The position numbers were made by a program, and so were the translations under genes. The notes under the pieces were generated by a model. The model saw nothing but the letters and a program-made list of their open reading frames with translations. It had not been told where the DNA came from and did no database searches. Positions 11,957-24,999 of a DNA stretch of 64,000 nucleotides are shown one piece after another; within the stretch, counting starts at the first letter, position 1, and each line of letters starts with the position of its first letter. The DNA lies in contig CM035232.1 of the NCBI GenBank assembly GCA_020226215.1, positions 20,930,316 to 20,994,315 on the forward strand, in the 5' to 3' direction. The DNA is from Sindora glabra (lineage: Eukaryota; Streptophyta; Magnoliopsida; Fabales; Fabaceae).

Positions 11957-14900
11957 ATGCCACCTACTGATGCAGATTCAGACTTTGATCTTAGGGTAAA
12001 ATTCCTCTAAACCTTCGTCATTCTCTTGTCTTCCCCATTTTTCTCTGTAACCGTTATCTGTCTCTTCGCAGCCATCTTCTCAGTCTTCCTTCACTGTCGG
12101 GTCAGTTCATCCTTCAATTCGTTGTGTATATCTCTATCATTTACTTTCACCTACCCGTTCTCTTGAATCTCTACATTCTGATCCGTTTTGCTTTTCTTTA
12201 GGGAGTACACATTTGCGGATGTCGGCAATTTGGAGCATTGTGCCAAGTATTTGAACCAATCCCTCGTTACATTTGGCTTTCCAGCTTCTCTAGATCTTTT
12301 CGCCAATGACCCTGTAAGTATTATCATTGATCTTCGATCTCTTAGATTATCTAGTACAAAAAACCTGCTTTCTTTTTTTTGGGGGGTTTTGTTTATATGT
12401 ATCTATTTCTGTAGGTTTCCATTTCCCGGACGTGCAATTGCATATACTTCCTGCTTCAGCAGAGGCAACGTGATGTTGAATTTAGAGAGTCTGCTAATGA
12501 TCAAAGACATAGGTAAATTTTCAGTACTCCTGGCTGTGTCTACTAGTTTTGGGTCGAACTTGCTTTAGCAGTTTAGCTTGACTTGCGTGTCCATTCTCCG
12601 GTAGTTCAGATGATTATTTTGCTATACCTTTTTGTTGTTGATATGTAGTAAAATTCAGTCTCCAATTATTGTTCTGGTGCAGAGAATGTTGTGTCTTATA
12701 TATATATATATATAGGAGTGGTCAAATTATTAGATGCATACATGTGTGATCCTGGGAAGGAAAAGCCTTTCAGCAACTTCATGTGCCACTTGATCTAAAT
12801 GCACTCGACTGTATCTTCTATGTTTATGCTGATACCATTCCAGAGTCCCACTTTTGGCAATGCAAAAAGTCAAGTTCCAAGATTTAGTGTTTATTCATTG
12901 TGTTAATCACAAAGCAGCACCTGACCTCATGTTTTGTCCTATATCCTCGGGACCTGGTTTAATTATCATATAGTTGATCATTACCTTTTGTCCTTTCTTC
13001 TTTGATTTCTTAGACTATTATCCGACATATCAAGGTTGGAGGCAAAGGTGGAGAGATTAGAAGGGCAACTACAAGCCAAAGACAGGGAGATAGCAACTAT
13101 TACTAGAACGGTGAGGAACTTAATGTATGGATATAGTGATTGTAATTAATGAAGTCTATCATATTTCATGACGGGGAGGCAGAAATATGTCAATAATGTG
13201 AACACTAATGAAATTTAAGTTACTTGGTTAGTTTGGCATTTTTGTTGATTTCTGTGCAAATTCTTACTGTTTAGGAAGCTAAAAACACAGCAGCTCTCAA
13301 GGCCCAAATTGAGAGGCTACAACAAGAGCGGGATGAATTTCAAAGAATGGTTATTGGTAATCAGGTTAGAAACTAGAGCTAGTAGTGTTACTTGCTAAAC
13401 ATTGCTTGGCAACCTGTCACTTGAAAATGGACAAATTCTGATTCTTATCAACACAAATGATTTGATGTTGCTAAAGCAAGTGAGGACTCAACAGATGCAT
13501 GAATTAAAGAAGAAGGAAAAGGAATATATAAAGTTGCAGGTATGAATCTTTTCATTGGTTCTTATTCTAAGAAGAAAAATATTGGGTGGAAGGACTTCTG
13601 CTCATGAACATTTTCATGAGTGGACAAGATATTAGATTCGCAAATGAAGGGCTGTTACATTCTACTTGCAGGAGAGGCTAAATCAAGTGCTGATGGAGAA
13701 GAAGAAAGAATCTAAATCAGGCATGGAGATAATGAATTTGCTCCAGGTAGCAGCAATTGAAGTAGTTTCAACTTTCAACTCTCAATTTGTTTGATAGGTT
13801 TTTTATTTCATTCATGTATTAGTAAATTGGTATTTATGATGTCTGTAAACAGAAAGAAGGTCGACAACGTGGAACATGGAATGGGAAGAAGGCCGACAAT
13901 GATTTTTACAAAAAGATAGTATGCAGCTTGATATGTTTTGGCTCTTCATATTTTGATATTTTGTATTCTGGACACTGGTGATCATTTGCATTTTTATTAT
14001 AACATTAAAAGGTGGATGCTTATGAGGCAAAAAATCAGGAATTGGTAGCTGAGAATGCTGATTTAAGAGCATTATTGAGATCAATGCAGGCAAGCTCATG
14101 GCCAATAGCAGTAATTTTTATTTTTATTTTTTTGGATCACTTGAAGTTTCTGCTTGAGACAAGTTTATGAGTGTAGCCTTTCTTTTTTGTTTGGTTGACT
14201 GCTGGCTGATGACATTGTGCTAGACGGTTGGATAATTTTAGCAGTAGAAATGTGAGATCATTGAAATATGAAGGAAAATTATAGTACATTGGTGGTATTA
14301 TGGAGTGCTACATGAAAAATTATGTTCATAAGCAGTGAGACCCTTAGAATTCTACCAGCTTCTATTCATTGCTTCATACTTATCTATTATGTTCCTGCAT
14401 TTTGTTTGCTGGCATTATGGGCGCATAGTCAAAAGTAAATTTTTTTTGTTTACTGCTTACAGGTGGACATGCGAGATTTCCTAAATGCTCCAGATGGGCT
14501 ATCTAAGCAATCTGTTACTTCCAATGAGAGAGTCGAAAGTGATCCTTCACGTTCTCCATTAGTTGGGAGGACGGTATGGATGCTTTTCAGTTTTTCAAAT
14601 ATATACTTCTCATTTCCAAACAACCATATGAGATTAATGAATCCACCACATGCAGGATGTATTTGACCTTCCTTTTCACATGGCTAGAGATAAAATAGAA
14701 GAGAGCCTACGAAATAAGATGGCTTCCATAAAGGTAATTGTTTAACTGGTTAGTGGCTATCATTATTGCTTTTCATTATAAAGTATTTGTAGATAAGACT
14801 TTTGGTGTGTGGTTTGATGAATGCCGTTTAATTATGTAGGAGCGTATGGTTCAATTACAAGATGCTCAGAAAGGAGCAGAGGTTACTTCTGAAGCAACTG

Positions 14901-16139
14901 AGAGGGAACTTGAGCTTGAAGCTCAACTTGTTGAAGCAAGAAGCATAATACAGGAGCAGGTAATTGTTTCATGTTTCACAATCACAATTAAAAAGCTACG
15001 TCTTTGCCTCTCCAAAGCAGATAAATTGAAAAGGCAAAATGGCCAATTCAGTCTTGGATCTATTCTACAGTGGACCAGACAAGATTTTCTGATTAGATGA
15101 CGACTTATTCTTAGTGCACATGCTGCATTATTTATTTATTTTTGTTTTCTTGTTCTTTTAAATGAGAATGATGAGGACAGTACTTGATGAGCATTTAAGT
15201 TAATGGTTCTTTTGTCCTTGTCCATTCTATTCTTTTGTAATTTTGATTTCAGGGGTTGGTTTTTTGTTATTTATTTATCTGAATGTGACATGTAGATGTC
15301 TGAGTGTTACAGTGTTGTTTTTGTCTGTGTTAAGAAACGCTGTATCTTTAACGGAGGCCTGAATGACAATAAGGGAAAGCTTAGTACTTAATGATAGTGA
15401 GGTTTCTTCCTGCCTTTTGCAGTAAAATAGAACACTCGGATAAATTATTTGCATATGACTTTCATGCTTATTGAATCCATGAAAATCTGTTTACATTGGG
15501 AACATTCCTTTATTTTAGCTTTCTACTGTGCCTTTTTAGTAGTCTACTATCAAGTTTAGTGCTTTTTCCCCCCTTAACTGTCAATGTGTATTGATGTAAC
15601 AATGCGTATCTCAAGTATGAGAATAACATGATAATGGGTTATGTTACAGGCATCCATAATGTCTAAACATCTTGCAAAGTCTGAGAGACCTAGGTACTGC
15701 CAGTGTTCTCTGGATCTGTTAAGTATTCTATCGGAGTACATTGAATAGATAAACTGAATCGGTTTTTTCCTATAATTTTACAGGGAATCTATACTCCCTC
15801 CTCCAACTGAGGTATGCATGTATTTATATATATGTTTGTCTTTTTCCCCTTTAGGGTAATAATTCATGAACTTGGAAATCAACCTACTCCACTTAACTGA
15901 GATTCTCTAAACGTCTTTTAAAAGTAGAAATTTGATCATCTAAGGCAATCTAAGTGGTAATTTGTAGCTTTCAAATACCAAATAAGAGGTAAAGACTGTT
16001 GTTGGCATTGCATCTCATATTCTAGGAGCTTTGTTGTGACTTGCTTCAGATTGTGTCACATTCCTTGTGCTGTCGTGCATGCATTACTAATTTACTAATG
16101 ACCTTATTTTTTCTTCATTTACAGGCAGTGTGTAACTAA
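11957..16139 (+). CDS. Afadin/alpha-actinin-binding (ADIP, SSX2IP)-like coiled-coil protein, 380 aa, 16 exons
   Basis: The exons I assign are 11957-11995, 12072-12100, 12202-12313, 12415-12512, 13014-13110, 13275-13364, 13477-13539, 13672-13746, 13853-13918, 14012-14089, 14463-14573, 14656-14733, 14840-14959, 15650-15693, 15784-15811 and 16125-16139. They join in frame to 380 codons plus a stop. Residues about 22-140 match the ADIP family pattern ('NLEHCAKYLNQSL', then a heptad-rich segment starting 'RLEAKVERLEGQL'). Further charged coiled-coil stretches cover about 125-200, 224-250 and 310-355. Animal members work at cell junctions and centrosomes. The plant role is less clear, and a cytoskeletal or microtubule-linked role is inference. 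There is no signal peptide or membrane segment. Every junction is GT-AG except the intron after exon 10, which starts GC. The short last exon (AVCN-stop) is the least certain. Confidence 0.9.
14090..14462 (+). other. GC-AG intron (intron 10 of the ADIP gene)
   Basis: Exon 10 ends ATGCAG and the intron begins GCAAGC. It ends TTACAG before GTGGACATG. The frame continues (SMQ then VDM) only with this junction, and I see no nearby GT that keeps the frame. GC donors are a known minor class and usually have a strong flanking consensus, as here. Confidence 0.8.
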
Positions 16140-17296
16140 CAAAGTTGCACTCTGATTTAATTCACAAATTAGTTGGCCCTGTAGTGTGATACATTGACAG
16201 CAACCTGTTACCCTGTGCAACCATCTTGCATGTCATATAGTTTATGATAACAGGTCCTGTGAAAGGTGTAATATCAGTGTAATTAGTGTTAGTATGATGT
16301 TATAATTATTGTAATTGTAACCTATGCAGTCATTCTAGAAAAAATTATTTATATGTATCAATCTATGTCAATGACCATTGTCACACTGACTGCATGATCT
16401 CAGAAGAGCAATAATGCGTACACACCACCTTCACACCTTTTCTTATCAAAGAAAACCATGAAATTTTATAGAAGAAAAATCACATGGGTGTGAAAGTGCT
16501 TTAACACTACACATCCGACTGTATGGATATGAAATACACGAGGCACTGAAATAAATTCTGAAGTGAAGCAAGCAATTCAAGTACTTATGGTTTTGGGCAT
16601 TTCTATCTCATTACAGTTGTGTTATGTCATGGTTCTTGATCTAGGAAGCCAATAATTTGATTATAATATGATTACTCCTAGTTTATAATTTGATTATATA
16701 CAGTACAAATATAAGCTAGATTAAACCGATCGATCTTGACAATATATCTGTTATGATTGATTGCCCGTTTATGAAGTGGAAAAGAAACCTGATTGCCTCT
16801 AGTTTTCTTAGGATGTCAAAATTGATTTAAAATCGGTCTTGACAAAATTCTCAAAAACTTGTTGATTTTTTGGAACCTCAAGATAACTTGAGATACTAGA
16901 AGGATATCCTTAAAGGGAATAAATCTTTAACTTCTGCAAGTATCATCATTGCCGGTATATGAATAGGTGAAAAATTAAAAGAAAACATTATCATGGGGAG
17001 ATATATATTTTAAGATATTCAACTTTTGTTTATTTTGTCAAAAGACAGCATAAGCATACGTTGGTTTAAAAATTATGACATTTATTGATACAGAAAAAAT
17101 AGCTTTTTTTAAAAAATAAAGAATATTTTCATCATATATTTCATATTTAACATTGAATAAATAGATTATTTTTTATTATCTTAATATTTTATAATTATAT
17201 TTCTAATATATCGGGAAAAATTGATATTCGTGCATCCTGTAGACTAGATGGATCTATATTACGAGTATGACATGATGTAATAAATATGATCCAGTA
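16140..17296. other. Convergent 3' intergenic region
   Basis: This separates the 3' ends of the ADIP gene and the minus-strand DUF688 gene, so it should contain both 3' UTRs and polyadenylation sites. I see no further gene. AATAAA-like strings are too common in this AT-rich DNA to choose one. Confidence 0.5.
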
Positions 17297-17884
17297 TCAA
17301 TCACGCCGCCTTCCGGTGGGAACCAGGATTCTGCCAATATTCCCAGGAATGCAACCCAGAGGCCTTCCTCTAATACTTGCCGACCTCCTTAACCACCACG
17401 AATTTGCACGGTCCTTGGCAAACGACAATGACACCACGGAAGGAGAGCAAAAATTTCGCGGTGATGCCAAGGACTCAGAATCTGGACTGCACTCTAATCT
17501 AGCAAACTTGTCGAAACCATTATTAACATCATCACTAGAATACTCTTTGAAATCTTCTTGAAGCTTGTCGTTGCCTTTTCCACTTTTGGTGTTTTTCTTC
17601 CAAAAGAAATAAAGAAGCCTGGACCTTGTTGAAGACTTGGGCTCTATCATCAATTCAATGCACGGCTTGGGAAGTCGTGAGCTGAGAGCTGCTGGTGGAG
17701 GACTGAGTGGACGAAGTTGATCTTGATTTGATTGATAATCTTTTGCAATTCCTGGCTGCATTTCCCATTTGAATGGAACTCCTTCACCGCTATTATAATA
17801 ATATATCCGAGAGGAATATGCCAAATATGAATCTCTTGCGAGAATTTTGCTCAGAAATTCTTCACTCTGGTTCTCGTAATCCAT
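17297..17884 (-). CDS. DUF688 plant-specific protein, 195 aa
   Basis: A single uninterrupted frame runs on the minus strand from ATG (17884-17882) to TGA (17299-17297). Residues 36-45 read VPFKWEMQPG, the hallmark of the DUF688 family. Three more blocks recur in the other DUF688 protein of this window: 'FLSKILARDS' near the N-terminus, 'RLPKPCIEL' (71-79) and a basic-aromatic 'LLYFFWKK' (91-98). The C-terminus is arginine-rich and carries 'RGRPLGCIPG'. No transmembrane segment or signal peptide is evident. The family has no settled biochemical function, so I assign none. A TATA box sits at a sensible distance upstream and no intron is needed. Confidence 0.88.
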   Translation of the reverse strand: MDYENQSEEFLSKILARDSYLAYSSRIYYYNSGEGVPFKWEMQPGIAKDYQSNQDQLRPLSPPPAALSSRLPKPCIELMIEPKSSTRSRLLYFFWKKNTKSGKGNDKLQEDFKEYSSDDVNNGFDKFARLECSPDSESLASPRNFCSPSVVSLSFAKDRANSWWLRRSASIRGRPLGCIPGNIGRILVPTGRRRD

Positions 17885-17971
17885 TACTGCTTTTCCAGCA
17901 AATTTCTGTTTGGCTGAATAGTCTGAGAAAAGAATTAACGGTCAATGTCTCCAACCGGGTGTGAAACAGTG

Positions 17972-17981
17972 CATTTATATA
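17972..17981 (-). promoter_or_regulatory. TATA box of the 17.9-kb DUF688 gene
   Basis: Read on the minus strand this is TATATAAATG, preceded by GC. It lies about 88-97 bp upstream of the start codon. That would place transcription start near 17945 and leave a 5' leader of about 60 nt. This is inferred from spacing only. Confidence 0.6.
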
Positions 17982-20429
17982 GCAATTTACTGGCGAAGTA
18001 TTTGGGGGCATGATCTGTGAAGTTTTGACCATTAAATGAATTGATTGTGGATTAACACAAATATTCTTCTTTTTGGAATTCTGACTCCTGGTTTGGCAAG
18101 AAAACAAACTGCAATGCATGGAAATTATCTTTGTTTGGACGGTTATGTTAAGACATGTAATACTACTTGGCCTGCTTCTATTGCACGCGGAAACCAAACC
18201 CATAAGACTTGGCTATCTTAATTTGCTTCTTACGCAACTTGACTACCCAATCATAGTACTCATTTTTTTTCTTATTTACATTTGTATTTCTTCAAATTAA
18301 AAGACATATATCCATTTTTTTAATAAATGAAAGCGTGTAATATTAAAATAAAAAATAAAAAGATTATATATATAAGTGGTCGAGTGTAATTGGATACTAT
18401 GTACTAACTTACTTATTTTCTCCCTCATCTAGATTTTTCAAGCAATAACATATATTTACTGAATTGCCAAAAAATTTCCCTCATTTTCAAATATCTAGTC
18501 CAACTTAAAGTCTCAATCCAACATGAATTTATCTGAACTTGAACAAATTGTAAATTATTTAATTCAATTTTCTAATTGAGTATTTAAATTTAAACTTGAA
18601 TTCAAATTACAAATGAACCTACACGAATTCATGCAAATTTAAATGAGCTTTTTTTTATTATATATTATTTATATTTTATATTTCCATAATATAAATTTTA
18701 TGTGTTATATTATTTAAATATTATTTTTGTATTATTTAAACATAATATACGAAATGAAAATATATTTTATATTAGGCTCATTTAGGCTTTCAAATAGTTT
18801 TGGTGGACCAATAAAAAATTTATTAAAATTAATTCTAAATCAATTTTTTTACAAATTGATTTTAAATTGTTTATACCAACCTCAACTTATTTGCATCTTA
18901 ATATAAAAGGTAAAATTATATGTACAAATTATTATTTTCCAATAAAATTATAATTTTATATAATTTATAGATCATTTTACTAGTATCTTAAGGACAAAAT
19001 TGTTAATTTTATTAAAAAAATGTGCCTTATTCTTTACAAAGTGTACAAAAAATTATATGTTTTTTATGTTAATAAGATTTATACAGATAATTTTAACAAA
19101 ATGTATTTTAAATTTATTTTATCTAACTTTAAAATAATATTTATACAAATGATTATTTAATTTAGCATTACCTTTTTTGAAAAAAATTAATGTGTCGCAC
19201 ATATAAAAGCATCATGTCAGTTATATTTAGCAATACGGTTTTAAAAAATTATTTGAAATTGTGACAAAAAATGTAAAATAAATTTTGTAAATAAAATTAG
19301 TATTTAATTTATTTTATAAAAAATCATTTAATGTCGAAGGTATCCCTAATAACAAAAATAAGAAATTTTCTCCATTACAAAGAAATCAAGGTCACCTAAT
19401 TTTTTATTCATTAAATTTGACAGATGCAAGCGTTAGTCTTTTATAATTTCATATAAAGTTGACTTCTGAAAATAAACTTCTTCTATTTAATTTTGACACA
19501 GGACTAATCGTCACAATAATGATTTGGAGGTTGATAACCAAATTGTAGAAAATTTGTAGTCTCTACTTTCAATTTTGAATACTCCATGTACATTGAGAAT
19601 CTTACGTTACTATATAACTTTGTCATCCACTTAACGATAACCATTAGAATTAGTATGTGTTTCTTAAACTTAAATAATTAGTTATAATTAGATACAATAG
19701 AATTGATCCTTCACTACAAATTTACAAATGCAAATAATGCTTCTGTATTTGCATTGGGATGCAATCATTTCACGTGTTGCTAGACTTTAGAATTTTTAAA
19801 AAAATGATTTTAACCATTATTTTAAAAATTAGGGTACAAACCAAACTAAAAATTATCGATTAATAATTTGATTAATTGGATAGATCAAACCAAGACTTAA
19901 ATAAGACGATGCCATAATTAAAAAAATTAAATTATATAAAAATAATTAACAATATAATTTATAAATTTGAATATGTAGTATAAGTAATAAATATAGCAAA
20001 TAAAAATTATTATAACTTTCATGAGAAATTAACAACTCCTAAAATAAAATATTATAGTTGTACATCTAGCAAATCTCTCAAAAATCTTTATTACGGTTAA
20101 AAAATACAACAAAAATAAATTCATTTTCAAAGAATTCGTTAAAAAAAAGACTAAGCGGTTTTTAAAAATAATTTTTATTAATTCATCCAGTTTTAATCGT
20201 CCAATATGGCTTGTGCATAAAAAACAATTTTATGGTTGAAGTAAATTTATACACATATTGCTTTGATTGACGAGCCCACTCCGATTTTGCTAACATTGTT
20301 TTCAACTGATCTAATCTTGAATAGAAATGAGTTCAAAAGAACAAAGCTACTTGCACTTTATAAGTGGTTTTTAAATTCTTTGCTAGAGTTTGTGGCTAGG
20401 GTTTTTTTGGCTATGGTGGATCATAAGGC
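17982..20429. other. AT-rich intergenic DNA
   Basis: No gene is supported beyond the DUF688 promoter. Around 18480-18800 the sequence carries phrases such as 'gaacctacacgaattcatg' and 'aggctcatttaggctttca', which look like an old non-coding repeat. From 18800 to 20200 I see only AT-rich sequence. Confidence 0.45.
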
Positions 20430-20940
20430 ATTGGAGGAGGAAGTTGACCTCCTCAAATGTAGCACCAAAAAGTCAAGAATGACGGTAACGGCTTTATAGG
20501 GAAAGAAGGATTGATTCCTTATAGAGATATAATCATGGAAGGTGGAAATGTAGTAATAGGTGGTTTAACCAAATCCTATTAGGAGTCTTATGTATGAGTT
20601 AAACAAGTAGAGGCAGGAAAGAATAAGAATGCAGAGGGAAAACATGATTTCAGTGGCTTTAAAATAATTGAGGAGATAGATGGCAATAGACCGTATTCAA
20701 CTTTTATTTTTTCAAATAAGAAGGAGGAATGAATGAGTAGAGCATGGCGTATAATCTTAATCATCAAGTTGTTTGGGAGGAAAATAGGTTATAAGGCATT
20801 GGAGAACAAATTATACCAGTTATGGGCTGATAATGGAGTATTGGATCTTCTATACCTAACAAATGATTTATTCCAAGTGAAGTTTAGTATGTTTTCTAAT
20901 TATGAATTTGCTTTTATAGGAAGGCCATGATTTATCCATG
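20430..20940 (+). mobile_element. 5' fragment of a LINE (DUF4283 gag-like domain)
   Basis: Readable pieces are 'NGFIGKEGLIPYRDIIM' after a frame change near 20490, then 20733-20930 with 'IILIIKLFGRKIGYKALENK' followed by 'LYQLWADNGVLDLLYL' and 'FQVKFS'. This matches the first conserved segment of plant LINE ORF1 (DUF4283). It is the same domain as at 45-420, but better preserved. The copy stops abruptly after about 20940 with no endonuclease or reverse transcriptase following, so it is a fragment. An in-frame TGA lies before the second piece. Confidence 0.8.
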
Positions 20941-21419
20941 ATCATATATTTACTTACTTGAAGGATGTAATGTAATACTTTAGAGTAATGCTTAAAGTTT
21001 TATTATTTTAAATGTCCTAAAAATATTTATTTATTTATTTTGAATTGATGAGGATAGTTAAATTATAATTATGCATGTCAAGAGGAAATACAAATAATTT
21101 AAAATTTAAAATTTTAACATTATCATGATTTTCTTTAACAAGAATGCTTTCCAAATTTTTGTAGGATATTTGGAATATGAGAGCAAAAAATTTAGAAATA
21201 TATGTGTTAGTTTGGAAGATGACTTAATTTTATAGATTTGTAATTTTATGAGGATATTTATAATTAAATAAGTTATTCTTCTAACATTTATAGAGTAATG
21301 AAATAATTAAATTAGGATTTTAAATGAGATGGAGAAAGGAATTTTTATGGAAATGAATTATTTCTTTTAAATAAATGAAAGGGTAAGATTATTTTGAAAT
21401 AAAAAATGGAGGGTTAAGA
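20941..21419. other. AT-rich intergenic DNA, no feature seen
   Basis: There is no coding frame or recognisable repeat between the LINE fragment and the LTR-like repeats that follow. Confidence 0.4.
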
Positions 21420-24400
21420 TTTTATAAAGGAAATAGGCTTATGTAGTGCAAGAAGCACTAAATCGAAACTCCTAGCTTATATTTTATTTTCCCTCTCTCC
21501 TCACTTATGGCTACTTTCTCTTTCTCAATAATCCTCTCTTTTCTTTCTTCCTTCTTTTTTTTTTCTTTTCCTGTTGGTCCTCTTCTTCTATTATCGATAT
21601 TTGCCTTTCATTGGAACACTGTTGCACCATCATTTCCTTTTTTCTCTACCTCACTTTGGCAATTGTTGGTAGGGTGATGGAAGGCATGCAAGATCATAGC
21701 TAAGCTCTTCCCATTGCCACTTCTAGCCATTGCAAGCCAATCTTTAACATATGTTCCCTCTTTTATTGGGTAATAGTTTGTTGGCATGGCTATAGGAATA
21801 GGAGATTAGAGTTGAGCAATAGCACTGCAAGGCATCAAAGCTCCTTCATATTTTGGCAATCTTTCATGCTTTTTAACATCAACAAGCTTCTAATGACCCT
21901 TTTAGGATGGGTTGAGACTTTTCATACAAAAATTTTCCTATATTTTTTAGTCATCTACTAGATCAACCATTAATAATATAATTTAACATTTTTTGTTTAG
22001 CTAAACCAAAAAATATCTTATTTACCCCTCTATCTAGGGCTTCTTTATTTAAAAAATGCTTTAACTTGATCTTCTTTTGTAGACAAAAATAGGCAAATGA
22101 TTCATTTTCATTCATAGAGATAAGACTTATGTCCATATTAACCCCATAGGTGTATGGGTATGGCATAAGCATATGATTGAAGTTCCATTAAAGAAAACTT
22201 ATTTATGTATATTTGAAATATATGATGATAACTTAAAATAATACAATTTTATGCTATAGAATTTTAAAATAGCATAGTTAGGACCTCTTTATATCATTAA
22301 CTTTAATGTTACCAAGTGTTTGAAGATGATCCAGAAAACCTATTTTATGTAAAATGGAAATACATGATGATGCTTTTGAAGAATATGATTTTTATGATAT
22401 AGGATACTACAATGATATAATTAGAAAGTGTTCATAAAGTGATTCATGCATGATTCAAGGAACTCAAAAATATATGAAATGTAATCTTTTTAGATTATCT
22501 TGAGTTAAAGTTAAAAATATTAGAAAACAAGAGTGCAATTTTATGTAATGACGTGATTAAAGCATATTTAAAGCATTAAGTTATAATGTTTTGCTTGTTT
22601 TATACTTTGATTTGGAATAACTCGTCTTTAATGAGAATCTCTAATTTTTCAATGATAAATTGAAAATAAAGAAAATGATGATCTAGGATGACTAAATGGC
22701 ATAAAATAAGCCTTTTAGAGCTTCAAGTTCTAATATTTTTATTTATATAGTTTTGATTTGAAAATCCTTAGATAATGGCATGTTTGAATTAAAAGTTAAT
22801 ATTAGAAAATATAATGAGCTAATAATATGGAGTGTTATTATATCATGATTTGAATTTGTAATGTTTAGGAAGAAAGTAAGTAGTAACCACATATTCATAA
22901 GTTATCGTTATAAATTGTAGAGTAAAAAGAAAGGAAAGATGAAAGCAAAATACTTAAAAATCCTTAAAGTGAACTTATATGTTACTTATATTCGTTGATT
23001 GTTATATTTTTATAATTTTGTTATCAATTATATAGACTACAAATATGTTCATATATGAAATCAAATCTATTTGTGATTTAAAGGGCTTTAATCATGATCG
23101 TTGTGATTATTTACTTAATCGATATGTTGCTAAAATAGGTGGTATGCTAATAGCACATGTATGCATATGGTTGTTTCATAAGATATGGCTATTTCTTGTT
23201 TTTAGACCTTAAGATGAAAGTAAGGCACTATTGTTATTTAGTATTGCTTAGTTGCATTTGTGCTTAATAGAACAATAGGCTATGAATATGTATATGTAGT
23301 GAACAAATGTTATGGTTGTGCAAGAGAGCATAGTAGCATTGTTATATATATACACACATACACATTATTATGTACTTTGATATTGCCTCTTAATGATGAA
23401 TTATCTACTTTGTATAAAAAATAAATTATAATTGTAATATATAGAGCTTGAATTCTAGCTTATAAATTATATTGTGAATTATGCTACAGGCAACATTAAG
23501 ATTGTAAAATGTGCTAGGGGCGACAATATGAGTACTAGATAAAAAACTCTCAGTAATATACTTATGAAAGGTATAAGACAGACTCTAGAGGGACAATGAT
23601 AGAAAGCTTATGGAGCCTATAAGGTTAACTCAGGAGTTAAAAAGTAGATGCATGTATATTTCTAATAATTTTTTATATATTATGATCTGACATTGAAATC
23701 TAATTGATTATGAATATTCTCATTTGACATGATTGTGATTAATTAATTATGATAGAGCCTTATTAGTTACTTGAAAGTTTAATGACTAATCAAAATAGGT
23801 TATGTGTGAAACCATGGTTTTAGCGTATAAATCCAACAAGTAAGGCTATTGTGGATTATGATATGAAACAGGAAACTTGACCTATATGCAAGTGAATACA
23901 TCATTTAGAGATTAGTGTTTAATTATTCTAGCTATTGGAAATTAATGATAAATTGATAGATATATACTCACTAAATTTATAAAACTTATCCCTTTCTTTT
24001 AATATTTTTTGGAGTCAATTTGGGACTATCAAGTTATGTAGCTTGTGCAGGAATCCAAGGCAATCCATGGAGAAATTGATAGTTAGGATTCTATTAGAAT
24101 CAAATTTAAGGATTAAAGATATAAATTATGTTAATTTTGTATTTGGTGCATTGAATTATTTATTTGTGTATGTATTTTGGAATTATTATTGAATTGCATG
24201 TAAAATAAGTTATATGGTTTAAGACGTATGGCCCTCTAGAAGTATTTAAAAATAAAGGAGATTTTATCCATTTTTTGTAAAATTTATAGTAAATTTTGAG
24301 TTACCATAGAAATTAGAGGAATTTTCATTAGGTAAAATTTGTATAAATAGTGTTGAGGTTGGTGAAAACTGGATATCAGGATTCAAGTTGGTCATGATCG

Positions 24401-24440
24401 AGGTTGGGTCATGACATATAATTGCCTTACTACATGTTAA
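21420..24440 (+). repeat. Non-coding LTR-like repeat, copy I
   Basis: A pyrimidine-rich tract at about 21485-21590 is followed by a long AT-rich body. Next comes a segment at about 23440-23640 ('gctaggggcgacaatatgagt', 'agataaaaaactctcagtaa'), then 'tatactcactaaatttataaa' at about 23966, and an end near 24415 with 'ggttgggtcatgaca'. The same succession recurs in copies II and III. It resembles old long terminal repeats of plant retrotransposons, but I find no gag-pol motif. The class assignment is tentative and borders are rough. Confidence 0.45.
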
Positions 24441-24750
24441 CTTGATTAGAAAAAATTTCCCACCTAATTTTGCTTAGTCCCTTACTTTATTTTGTTATAT
24501 TCTGGTTTCACAATTTGTTATAGAGGAAAGCATTGTTAAAGCTTAACTGACACAAATAGAGGAAGTTTTGTTAAAGCTTCTTTCATTCTCTCTTGGTTCA
24601 CTTTGAATTTTGAAATTTTCATTTTTACTAAGCAAGAATTTTTTTTTCATAATTTATGACATCTTAGGCCATTGATTGTGTTTCTTAGCATGAATTTATG
24701 AGCAATTATCGAGAGAGAATTATAAGAACCACACTTATAAATATTATTTG
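24355..24750 (+). repeat. Diverged extra copy of the 550-bp repeat
   Basis: Beginning at the 'gttggtgaaaactggatatc' phrase and passing 'cccacctaattttgcttag' and 'acaaatagaggaagttttgt', this stretch matches the units at 28.5-29.6 kb. It diverges after 'cacttataaatattattt'. It overlaps the right end of LTR-like copy I. Confidence 0.6.
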
Positions 24751-24999
24751 TGTTACACTCTTCTTAATTATTAATAAATTAAAATTTTTAATATGAGAAA
24801 GAATGGATAAAGCAACTAGTAAATTCAAGTGAATTAAGAATTTTATGTGTGAAATATAGAATAAAATAGAATTAATAAAAGTGAGAATGTGGGAATATGA
24901 CTTGGATAAAATTTTGATGAATAAAATTAATTAGAATTATGAAGTATAAAATTATACACTAATATAAGTGCATATATGAGTATGGAAGAAGTTTAAAAA

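Noticed and set aside
14846..15100. Frame reading through exon 13 of the ADIP gene into the intron
   Set aside because: The GT donor at 14960 and resumption at 15650 give a better and in-frame model.
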